From: an uncultured Acidimicrobiaceae bacterium
GTDB taxonomy: Bacteria > Actinomycetota > Acidimicrobiia > Acidimicrobiales > Ilumatobacteraceae
DNA length: 12,623 nt
Direction of reading: 5' to 3'
NCBI GenBank assembly: GCA_903904615.1
Contig: CAIVDG010000213.1
Coordinates: 1 to 12,623 of the forward strand
The notes under the pieces are model-generated. The model did no database searches, was not told where the DNA came from, and saw only the letters and a program-made list of their open reading frames with translations. Shown piece after piece: positions 7,229 through 12,623 of this stretch; positions within the stretch are counted from its first letter, which is position 1; every line of letters begins with the position of its first letter. Made by a program: the position numbers and the translations under genes.

Positions 7229-7257
7229 TTGAGGACTCAACCATATAACGATATGGT
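7229..7257 (+). promoter_or_regulatory. Candidate promoter of the MarR gene
   Basis: TTGAGG (7229-7234) and TATGGT (7252-7257) are 17 bp apart, a standard sigma-70-type spacing. The 9-4-9 inverted repeat covers the spacer and the -10 box, so a bound regulator would block this promoter. The boxes are only partial consensus matches. Confidence 0.4.
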
Positions 7258-7259
7258 TG
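7238..7259. promoter_or_regulatory. Perfect 9-4-9 inverted repeat, likely MarR operator
   Basis: CAACCATAT (7238-7246), spacer AACG, ATATGGTTG (7251-7259): a 22-bp perfect inverted repeat. It is in the 96-bp space between the divergent doxX-like gene and the marR-like gene, 40 bp before the MarR start. Size, symmetry, A+T-rich core and position match the usual MarR dimer site, so autorepression plus control of the DoxX gene is the simplest reading. Confidence 0.7.
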
Positions 7260-7299
7260 CGATAGCAATCATTCTCACCTCCCGAATAGGTTCACCAAT

Positions 7300-7758
7300 A
7301 TGGCAACACAGTGGCTTTCACCTGCAGAAATGGCTGCATGGCGTACATACATAGAGACCACGGGTGACCTCATGCGTGCCATCGAGAGAGATCTGGCTCC
7401 GTTCGGCCTTGATCGCGGTGATTATCAGTTGCTGGCCATGTTGTCTGAAGCGCCAGGTCAACGCTTACGTTTGTGTGACCTGGCAGACAGCCTTCGCCTA
7501 ACGCGCAGTGGATTGACTCGTCGCATGGAAGGTGTACTGAAAAAGAAACTGGTTGCTCGCGTTCAGTCCGATGAGGATGGTCGCGTTGCATACGCGCACA
7601 TCACACCAAAAGGGTTCGACTTGTTGAAGACCGCGGCCCCCAAACACCTTGAGAGTGTTCGTCGACTAATGGTGGATCTATTGACGCCTACAGAAATAAA
7701 AGCTGTGGCATCTGCGTTTGGGAAGATCTCGGCGAATCTCGGCGCACAACAGCCTTAG
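7300..7758 (+). CDS. MarR-family transcriptional regulator
   Basis: This 152-residue protein has the MarR arrangement: an N-terminal dimerisation helix (about 8-36, MAAWRTYIETTGDLMRAIE), a winged helix-turn-helix (about 39-105) with LRLCDLADSLRLTRSGLTRR (56-75; recognition helix TRSGLTRRMEGVL) and the wing DEDGRVAYAHITPKG (91-105), and a C-terminal dimerisation helix pair (about 110-147). The DxDGR-x-x-x-x-x-T-x-x-G signature of the wing is intact. It probably represses itself and the divergent DoxX gene through the palindrome at 7238-7259, with release by a small aromatic or oxidant ligand; the ligand cannot be read from the sequence. Its stop overlaps by 4 bp the stop of the convergent gene downstream. 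Confidence 0.93.
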   Translation: MATQWLSPAEMAAWRTYIETTGDLMRAIERDLAPFGLDRGDYQLLAMLSEAPGQRLRLCDLADSLRLTRSGLTRRMEGVLKKKLVARVQSDEDGRVAYAHITPKGFDLLKTAAPKHLESVRRLMVDLLTPTEIKAVASAFGKISANLGAQQP

Positions 7759-8489
7759 CTGGCGAGTGCTTCCTTTGCGGCCTGAATACCGGCTACCAAG
7801 GCATCGCGCTCTGCGTCGTTCAATGTGCCGTAAGCAGATTCAACAATTGCATCGGTCAGGTGTTCGGCTTCTGCCATCTTTGCCTTGACAGCGTCGTCGA
7901 TCACTGGCATCTCGTCCTCGGAGTAACCGAACTGCTTCCACATGTCGGGGCGCTTTGATGCATGTGCAACTTTGCCATCGAGACCAACTGCACGCAGCGC
8001 AATCAAGTGAGCACTTCCGCGGAATTCACGAAGGATGGCGATGAGTTGCATTGCTCGGCCTGCTGCATCGGAGGCAAGGGATTCGGTACGCATTGCGGCA
8101 TACAACCCGAGGCCCTCTGGGTTTGCTGAATTGTTCACCTTGTCCATTGCTGCAACAAATGCATCGAGGTTGGTCAGCGAAGAGAGTTTTGCTCGACCAA
8201 GATTTGCCGCTGCCTGCATGTGGGCAGTGCCTGCCTTGCGCGGTTCACACTTTGCGCACGCGGCATCCCACACGCTCTTCACGAGCGCGGGGCTGAAGTA
8301 TCCGAATGCTGCAGCAACTGCGGCGGAGTCGGTGTTACCCAACTGGCCACCACGACCCTGAACATAAAACTCCATTCCGCCAAGACCGAGTTCTTTACCA
8401 AGTGCTGCGGTTTCGGGAATGAAATAGAAGGCGGAGCCCAAGGCACCAATGGTGGGGCACACTGCGTCGAGAAGTTCTTTGTTATTCAT
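7755..8489 (-). CDS. SCO6745-family protein (function unknown)
   Basis: This 244-residue, mainly helical, soluble protein fits my memory of the actinobacterial SCO6745/SalK-like family. The N-terminal pattern aligns well: a short helix, then AFYFIPETAALGKELGL (20-36), GGMEFYVQGRGGQLG (37-51; the family has a G-F/M-x-x-Y-x-x-GR-x-x-x-LG element), and AAFGYFSPALVKSVW (60-74; the x-F-x-x-FxPx-x-V motif). Many members are annotated as helix-turn-helix proteins without experimental support. A conserved role is not established. The start ATG at 8489 has no evident Shine-Dalgarno and is only 44 bp from the divergent exporter start, so it may be leaderless or share a compact promoter. It converges on the MarR gene, overlapping 4 bp. 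Confidence 0.7.
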   Translation of the reverse strand: MNNKELLDAVCPTIGALGSAFYFIPETAALGKELGLGGMEFYVQGRGGQLGNTDSAAVAAAFGYFSPALVKSVWDAACAKCEPRKAGTAHMQAAANLGRAKLSSLTNLDAFVAAMDKVNNSANPEGLGLYAAMRTESLASDAAGRAMQLIAILREFRGSAHLIALRAVGLDGKVAHASKRPDMWKQFGYSEDEMPVIDDAVKAKMAEAEHLTDAIVESAYGTLNDAERDALVAGIQAAKEALAS

Positions 8490-8533
8490 ATGTGGGCACA
8501 GTACCGAACCTTCGGCGACCTACAGTCATTGGA

Positions 8534-9439
8534 ATGTCTTCTTCGGCAACAGGTGCGTCTCGGCGAGCAACCTCTGTGGCCCCCGCACTGTTTGTGGTGC
8601 TGTGGAGCACTGGGTTCATCGTTGCCCGGTACGGCACGAAAGACGCGGGTCCGCTCACTTTTTTGGCCATCCGTACAGCAATCGCGGCGGTCATTCTGTT
8701 TGGCCTCGCGCGTCTGATGGGCGAAGAGAAACTGTCACGCGACCAGATGCGAACCCAATGGATTGTGGGCGCAGGCATTCACGCCATGTATCTGGGTGGA
8801 GTGTTTCTGGCTATCGACCACGGTCTTCCCTCTGGCGTCAGCGCACTCATCGCTGCATTGCACCCGGTTCTCACCACTGTGCTCGGACGTGTGGTGCTGG
8901 GTGAAAATCTAAATGTGCGTCGCGGAGTTGGCGTTGCCCTTGGCTGCATTGGCGTGGTTGCAGTGGTGGTGGAACGCGGTGGTGCATCCGATGGGGTCAG
9001 CACTCTCGCTCTCGTCGCAATGGGAATTGCAGTGATCGGAATGTCGGGCGGAACTCTGATTCAGCGGAAGTCCGCAGTGGGTGTTCCGTTACTTGGCGGA
9101 ACTGCATGGCAATACGCAGTCACCACTGTCATTTTGGGAATTGGTGCCGTGGTTTTCGAAGGATGGGAATTTACTGTCACCGCCCGCAGCCTTTGGTCTT
9201 TGGCGTGGGCGGTAGGCGTGTTGTCGCTTGCAGCAATTCTCATCATGTTGTGGCTGTTGCACAGGCAAGCCGCATCGCAAGTGAGCAGTTTGTTTTTTCT
9301 TACTCCGGCGCTGTCCACCGTTGAAGGCGCAATTTTGTTTGGAGAAAAACTTGGTGTGTTGTCGGTTGTAGGGCTGGTGGTTGCTATCGCCGGTGTGTGG
9401 CTTGCAACGTCAACGAGGTCTACTTCTCTACAAACGTGA
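8534..9439 (+). CDS. EamA/DMT-family transporter (probable metabolite exporter)
   Basis: The protein (301 residues from the ATG at 8534) has ten hydrophobic helices in two EamA repeats, the RhaT/YdcZ-like drug/metabolite transporter design. Repeat 1 begins APALFVVLWSTGFIVARYG and includes FLAIRTAIAA, VLTTVLGRVVLGE (the conserved P-x-x-x-x-x-x-x-x-x-x-x-G-E end of helix 4). Repeat 2 ends FFLTPALSTVEGAILFGEKL, the matching P...GE element. Such proteins usually export amino acids, nucleosides or drugs; the substrate is not visible. The frame is open back to a GTG at 8492, but that would leave only 2 bp to the divergent start at 8489 and add a hydrophilic leader. The last 20 bp overlap the convergent MBL-fold gene. 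Confidence 0.87.
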   Translation: MSSSATGASRRATSVAPALFVVLWSTGFIVARYGTKDAGPLTFLAIRTAIAAVILFGLARLMGEEKLSRDQMRTQWIVGAGIHAMYLGGVFLAIDHGLPSGVSALIAALHPVLTTVLGRVVLGENLNVRRGVGVALGCIGVVAVVVERGGASDGVSTLALVAMGIAVIGMSGGTLIQRKSAVGVPLLGGTAWQYAVTTVILGIGAVVFEGWEFTVTARSLWSLAWAVGVLSLAAILIMLWLLHRQAASQVSSLFFLTPALSTVEGAILFGEKLGVLSVVGLVVAIAGVWLATSTRSTSLQT

Positions 9440-10262
9440 GGTCTGGGCCAATAACAATTTCACCCGAGAAATGCTCTGCGGCCATTGCGTGCCATTCAGC
9501 TTCGCCACCAGGTTGGATAGCGGGAACGAAGTGAGTAAGCACCAGTGATTTCACATTGCACTTAGTTGCGGTTTGCGCAGCTTGTTGCACTGTTGAGTGA
9601 TAATCGATGATGTCAAGAAAGCGCTCACCTGTAGGCACCAGCGGAGCGAAAGCGCGCACTTGATCTTCGCGAATAACTGTTTGCACGTAGAAGTCCGCGT
9701 CTTGGCACATCTCGTAGAGCCCGTCACACGGAATGGTGTCGCCTGCCAACGCAGCAACAACTCCGGCGTGCTCAAAACGGAAACCAATTGTCGGCGCAAC
9801 AGGTCGGTGGTCTGTCGCGTGAACAGAAATCTTCACTTCTCCAATGGAGAATGTGTGGCCGGCCTCAATCTCGTGCACTTCAACTTTCATTCCACCAGCA
9901 GCGCGAAGGTCGTCGTGGTGGTCTAGGCGGTAGCTCTCGTCTTGCGACAACATGGCGAGCAGACCGTCAATCATCTTCTTGGTGCCAATTGGGCCGTAGA
10001 TAGGAAGTGGTGTTGCGGCCGGAGATGAAATCCAACGGGTCGTAATGACGTCGTTCAAGTCGCAAATGTGATCGCTGTGAAGATGGGTGAGAAACACTGC
10101 GCCGACGAAGGGGAGTGGTACGCCCGCTCCGAGTAAGCGAGGAACGACCGAACGACCCGCATCGACCAAGATGAACTGGTTGTCCGCTTGAACCAGAGTG
10201 GATGGGCCGGCGCACGTGACGCTAGGAAGTGGGCTGCCGGTACCGAGTAATGTGATCTTCAT
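9420..10262 (-). CDS. Metallo-beta-lactamase-fold hydrolase, RNase Z-like
   Basis: This 280-residue protein starts in typical RNase Z style, MKITLLGTGSPLPS. It carries the full zinc set: LTHLHSDH (58-65; H60, H62, D64, H65), ATDH (149-152, H152), LAGDT (172-176, D175) and LTHF (242-245, H244). HST at 222-224 (in DYHSTVQQAAQ) followed by LVLTHF is the arrangement of the tRNase Z/arylsulfatase-like subgroup. I see no extended Gly/Pro-rich exosite arm, so tRNA 3'-processing is not assured; a phosphodiesterase or sulfatase-like esterase is equally possible. No signal peptide. It is 62 bp downstream of the HD-domain gene on the same strand, but a hairpin between them may separate the transcripts. 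Its end overlaps the convergent exporter gene by 20 bp. Confidence 0.85.
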   Translation of the reverse strand: MKITLLGTGSPLPSVTCAGPSTLVQADNQFILVDAGRSVVPRLLGAGVPLPFVGAVFLTHLHSDHICDLNDVITTRWISSPAATPLPIYGPIGTKKMIDGLLAMLSQDESYRLDHHDDLRAAGGMKVEVHEIEAGHTFSIGEVKISVHATDHRPVAPTIGFRFEHAGVVAALAGDTIPCDGLYEMCQDADFYVQTVIREDQVRAFAPLVPTGERFLDIIDYHSTVQQAAQTATKCNVKSLVLTHFVPAIQPGGEAEWHAMAAEHFSGEIVIGPDLTFVEK

Positions 10263-10303
10263 ACATGCAACCTAACGGGTGCGATGAGACGGAAAACTGA
10301 ACA

Positions 10304-10319
10304 CGGACCATTCGGTCCG
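10304..10319 (-). terminator. Possible rho-independent terminator after the HD-domain gene
   Basis: On the minus strand CGGACC, loop GAAT, GGTCCG is followed within about 10 nt by TTTT (TGTTCAGTTTTCC). It begins 5 bp after the HD gene stop. The 6-bp stem is short but G+C-rich, and the T-run is offset, so it may be only partly efficient. Confidence 0.45.
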
Positions 10320-10324
10320 ATGAG

Positions 10325-10873
10325 TTAGCGCCCGCGAGGCTTAAACAGATCGCGAACGAGTGGCTCGAAATGCGAGAGCGGTGCGCTCTTGTAGTCGGCG
10401 TCGAATGCTGGTGAGTCGTATTTGGCGCAGAACTCTTCGGTGTATTCGAAGTATTCGTGCCCGCGGAATTGCTCGCGTGCGTTCTTGTCGAGACCGATGT
10501 AATCCCAGAAGTAGTAGCCCTGGAAGATGCCGTGGTTCTTCACCATCCACCAGTTCTTTTCTGAAACGAATGGCTTCAAGATGCCAGCAGCAATTTCTGG
10601 GTGATTGAACGGCGCAAGGTTGTCGCCAATGTCGTGAATGAGGGCGCACACGATGTATTCAGCATCGCGACCATCGGCTTCTGCACGCGTTGCTGTTTGT
10701 AAGCAATGCTCAAGTCGGTTGACAGGGAAGCCGCCTTGATCGTCTTCGAGGTAGCGAAGCTGTTCGAGTACGCGGTCGGCAACCATTGCTTGGGTGTCTT
10801 GCAAACACACCATGATGTTTTGCCACTCTTCTTTTGTGGACTCTTCAAATGACTTGAAAGTTGCTCGCTCCAT
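10325..10873 (-). CDS. HD-domain protein resembling mixed-valence diiron oxygenases
   Basis: This 182-residue protein has an all-helical HD core. Candidate metal ligands occur in the right order: H56 (RLEHCLQTA), H80-D81 (ALIHDIGD), H114 (VKNHGIFQGYYF), H139 (FRGHEYF) and D153 (CAKYDSPAFD). A set of H, HD, H, H, D is the pattern of HD-type oxygenases such as myo-inositol oxygenase and the phosphonate enzymes PhnZ/TmpB, and the LEH..QTATRAEADG context resembles them more than nucleotide phosphohydrolases. Similar proteins of about 180 residues occur widely as HD domain-containing proteins with no known substrate. A strong Shine-Dalgarno (AAGGGGG at 10879-10885) precedes the ATG. No phosphonate or inositol genes lie nearby, so the substrate is open. 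A phosphohydrolase remains the main alternative. Confidence 0.8.
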   Translation of the reverse strand: MERATFKSFEESTKEEWQNIMVCLQDTQAMVADRVLEQLRYLEDDQGGFPVNRLEHCLQTATRAEADGRDAEYIVCALIHDIGDNLAPFNHPEIAAGILKPFVSEKNWWMVKNHGIFQGYYFWDYIGLDKNAREQFRGHEYFEYTEEFCAKYDSPAFDADYKSAPLSHFEPLVRDLFKPRGR

Positions 10874-10878
10874 GGTGT

Positions 10879-10885
10879 CCCCCTT
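10879..10885 (-). promoter_or_regulatory. Strong ribosome binding site of the HD-domain gene
   Basis: AAGGGGG on the minus strand, 5 bp before the ATG at 10873, fixes the start and suggests good expression. Confidence 0.6.
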
Positions 10886-10926
10886 GACGGCGTGTACTCA
10901 AAAGTTACTACCCGCGGAGCGGCGTG

Positions 10927-11508
10927 TCAGCGGCGAGAGCGCAAGACGGACACCGTTGAGCCCAGGGCCATGTTCTGGAAGACCCATTTGGCGTCGGTGA
11001 CTCGCATACGGATGCATCCGTGAGAGGAGGGGGCGATTCCGAGCGGGGTGTAGAACGGCACTTCGCCCGATTTGGTGACGGTGTAGGGGATGCCGTGAAA
11101 GCCGATGTTGCCGCCCTCGCGACCAACAGTGAAGCGCGTCATGAAGCGCATGCGTTCCCGAGGGTTTGGGGTGTAGAAGGTTTGCGCCGACTTTGAGAAC
11201 ACTTTGAACACGCCAACAGGGGTTTGGTCGTCGACGCCAGTAGAGACCGGCAGCGTGGCGATGAGGCGACGATTTTTGTTATAGAAGTACGCACGTTGTT
11301 CGTCGAGGACAATGCGTGCGAATGCGATGTTGACTCGCTTGCGTTGTGGCGGCGACACCGCAGGTAACGATGACGTGGTTGTGGTGGGTGCATCGGTCGT
11401 TGACGGAACCGTGTCAGGAATTGTTGTGTCGGTGGCGCGTGCGTACGACACGGGCAGAACAAAACTTGCAAGAAGCAATCCAGTAACGATGCGGGCGGGG
11501 TGTTTCAT
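10927..11508 (-). CDS. Secreted L,D-transpeptidase (YkuD domain)
   Basis: From the ATG at 11508 the protein has 193 residues: a signal peptide (MKHPARIVTGLLLASFVLPV, probable cleavage near YARA at 25), a Thr/Pro-rich linker (27-55), then a YkuD catalytic domain (about 60-191). The active-site signature is SSHGCIRM (161-168) with nucleophile C165 and H163; H138 in GFHGIPY is the upstream conserved His. TPVGVF (96-101) is the usual family motif after the first beta-hairpin. These enzymes make 3-3 crosslinks in peptidoglycan or attach proteins to it. The open frame extends to 11613, but that would run through the SufU gene, so the internal ATG with the signal peptide is chosen. There is no LysM or other binding domain, so it is a short, single-domain form. 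It begins 47 bp after sufU. Confidence 0.92.
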   Translation of the reverse strand: MKHPARIVTGLLLASFVLPVSYARATDTTIPDTVPSTTDAPTTTTSSLPAVSPPQRKRVNIAFARIVLDEQRAYFYNKNRRLIATLPVSTGVDDQTPVGVFKVFSKSAQTFYTPNPRERMRFMTRFTVGREGGNIGFHGIPYTVTKSGEVPFYTPLGIAPSSHGCIRMRVTDAKWVFQNMALGSTVSVLRSRR

Positions 11509-11514
11509 CGTGAG

Positions 11515-11541
11515 TGCAAGGCTAACTGTGTTGCCTATGCA
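11515..11541 (-). other. Imperfect hairpin in the sufU-transpeptidase gap
   Basis: TGCA-AGGC-(T)-AAC, loop TGT, GTT-GCCT-(A)-TGCA: 11 base pairs with one bulged base on each side. It lies between the SufU stop (11556) and the transpeptidase ATG (11508), ending 6 nt before the ATG where a Shine-Dalgarno would be expected. No U-run follows on the minus strand, so it is not a standard terminator. It could be an mRNA structure affecting translation or stability, or chance. Confidence 0.35.
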
Positions 11542-11555
11542 AGTGGGGTCAATGG

Positions 11556-11999
11556 TTACGCAGTGGCGGTATCGAGTGCTTCGGCCAGTGTGTTCCACGA
11601 CAACACTGCGCACTTGATGCGAACGGGGAACTTCACCACGCCTTGCAATGCTTCAAGATCGCCAAGCGGTGCAGATGTGTCGGGCTCTGGTCCGCCTTCA
11701 TCGATAGACATCATGTGTTTGAAGCGAGAGATAAGCGCACGCACATCGGCGATGGGTTTGCCCTTCACAGCCGCGCTCATCATGGATGCAGAGCTTTGGC
11801 TAATGGAACACCCTTGGCCACCAATTTTGATGTCGGAGACAATGCCGTCAGTCACTGCGAGGTACACCTCGATCTCGTCGCCGCACAATGGGTTGTGTCC
11901 CTCGGTTCGTACCGCAGGCGGTTCAAGAGCGCCGCGGTTACGTGGGCTCTTGTAGTGATCGAGAATGATTTCGCGGTAAAGGTCTTCAAGTCCGGGCAT
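11556..11999 (-). CDS. sufU: Fe-S cluster assembly sulfur-transfer protein SufU
   Basis: SufU is a zinc protein that accepts sulfur from SufS in the SUF iron-sulfur pathway of Gram-positive bacteria and other phyla. The 147-residue product has the diagnostic residues: C39 and D41 in HNPLCGDE (35-42), C64 in GGQGCSISQSSASMM (60-74) and C130 in KCAVLSW (129-135), matching the Cys-Asp-Cys-Cys zinc site. The insertion between the last two cysteines (about residues 95-120), which distinguishes SufU from IscU, is present. Length agrees with the family. GGAG (12007-12010) is placed 7 bp before the ATG. It lies 20 bp downstream of sufS on the same strand, the usual sufS-sufU order. It functions in the cytoplasm. 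Confidence 0.95.
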   Translation of the reverse strand: MPGLEDLYREIILDHYKSPRNRGALEPPAVRTEGHNPLCGDEIEVYLAVTDGIVSDIKIGGQGCSISQSSASMMSAAVKGKPIADVRALISRFKHMMSIDEGGPEPDTSAPLGDLEALQGVVKFPVRIKCAVLSWNTLAEALDTATA

Positions 12000-12019
12000 G
12001 GTGTGTCTCCGTCTTCAGG

Positions 12020-12623
12020 CTAGAGGGTGAAGAAGTCGCCTGCCTCGGACAAAGCGTCACAGAGTGCATCGACTTCAGAATTGGTGTTGTACAGGTAGAA
12101 ACTGGCGCGGACCGTGGCATTTGAGCCCAGCAACTTCATGAGGGGCTTAGCGCAGTGGTGGCCTGCGCGCACACAAACGTTGTGCTGGTCGAGAACTTGA
12201 CTGACGTCGTGTGGGTGGACATCGCGATACGCGAAACTGATGGTGGCGCCACGTACTTCAACATTGCGACTTCCGTGAATGACAATGTCGTCGCCGAATC
12301 GTTCGGTGAGAGTGTCGAGCGCGTATCGAGTGATGTCCATCTCGTGCTGACGAACTGCGTTCATGCCAATGGCAGTGAGATAGTCAACTGCGGCGGCGAG
12401 GCCAACAGCTTCGATGATGGGTTGAGTCCCGGCTTCAAACTTTGCGGGAAGTTCTGCACATGTGAAGCCGTCGAGTTTGACGTCGGCGATCATGTTGCCG
12501 CCGCCAAGGAATGGTGGCATTGCATCGAGAAGTTCTTCGCGCCCCCACAACATGCCGATACCGGTTGGCCCCACCATTTTGTGGCTACTGAATGCGAGGA
12601 AGTCAGCGCCTAAAGCTTGAACA
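12020..12623 (-). CDS. sufS: Cysteine desulfurase SufS, N-terminal part outside window
   Basis: SufS removes sulfur from cysteine with pyridoxal phosphate and passes it to SufU. The frame is open to the right edge: the residues just before the internal Met at 12577 read ADFLAFSSHK, so the PLP-binding lysine (codon 12578-12580, in SSHKMVGPTGIG) is included, and the Met at 12577 is not the true start. The C-terminal domain shows RAGHHCAKPLM with the catalytic Cys at codon 12152-12154, ATVRASFYLYNT and a normal C-terminus. The RAGHHCA form with no long extra loop is typical of type II (SufS-like) desulfurases. About 200 residues are present, of a usual length near 400-420. Stop to sufU start is 20 bp, so the two are co-transcribed. 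Confidence 0.95.
   Translation of the reverse strand, partial: VQALGADFLAFSSHKMVGPTGIGMLWGREELLDAMPPFLGGGNMIADVKLDGFTCAELPAKFEAGTQPIIEAVGLAAAVDYLTAIGMNAVRQHEMDITRYALDTLTERFGDDIVIHGSRNVEVRGATISFAYRDVHPHDVSQVLDQHNVCVRAGHHCAKPLMKLLGSNATVRASFYLYNTNSEVDALCDALSEAGDFFTL

Noticed and set aside
8492..8533. Upstream GTG start for the EamA transporter
   Set aside because: It would nearly touch the divergent start at 8489, leaving no promoter space, and adds a non-hydrophobic leader not needed by the family.
8220..8904. Two overlapping plus-strand open frames across the SCO6745-EamA boundary
   Set aside because: They are out of frame with or antisense to two well-supported genes and show Cys/His/Arg-rich shadow composition.
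11509..11613. N-terminal extension of the L,D-transpeptidase to 11613
   Set aside because: It would overlap sufU coding sequence and bury the clear signal peptide that begins at the ATG at 11508.
12155..12613. 152-codon plus-strand open frame
   Set aside because: It is antisense to sufS, whose PLP lysine and catalytic cysteine motifs are unmistakable.

Overview
The window looks like chromosomal DNA of a high-G+C Gram-positive (actinobacterial) organism, probably class Acidimicrobiia (Ilumatobacter-like, often aquatic). The support is: long Thr-rich linkers of the TTTTT/APTTT kind in two secreted proteins, an LPxTG-like C-terminal anchor, a SufS-SufU iron-sulfur pair, a SCO6745-family protein, and densely packed genes of moderate G+C. 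The taxonomic call is an inference; no rRNA or tRNA gene is present.

Layout. 1-651 (minus): the N-terminal 217 codons of a secreted protein that runs off the left edge; it has no stop inside the window and a GTG start, so it is easy to miss. 652-881: divergent intergenic region with a perfect 19-bp palindrome. 882-6729 (plus): four tightly linked genes, namely a wall- or membrane-anchored adhesin-like protein, a GT4 glycosyltransferase, an (alpha/alpha)6-barrel-type protein with a DDNAR motif, and a GH130 mannoside phosphorylase/hydrolase. They are joined by a TAG/ATG junction, a 4-bp ATGA overlap and a 13-bp overlap, and end at a strong hairpin terminator. 6790-7758: DoxX-type membrane protein and a divergent MarR regulator around a perfect 9-4-9 inverted repeat. 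7755-8489 (minus): SCO6745-family protein. 8534-9439 (plus): EamA/DMT exporter. 9420-10262 (minus): metallo-beta-lactamase-fold, RNase Z-like hydrolase. 10325-10873 (minus): HD-domain protein resembling mixed-valence diiron oxygenases. 10927-11508 (minus): secreted L,D-transpeptidase. 11556-11999 and 12020 to the right edge (minus): SufU and the C-terminal part of SufS.

How the genes may work together. The most interesting unit is the four-gene plus-strand block. A surface protein with tandem beta-sandwich repeats is followed, with coupled translation, by a conserved-looking trio of glycan genes. GH130 enzymes act on beta-mannosides, so the block may make or recycle a mannose-containing surface glycan or short storage oligosaccharide, possibly connected with the adhesin. 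The L,D-transpeptidase is a second envelope function. SufS and SufU form the usual Fe-S sulfur-transfer pair. No CRISPR array, transposon, prophage or RNA gene was recognised.
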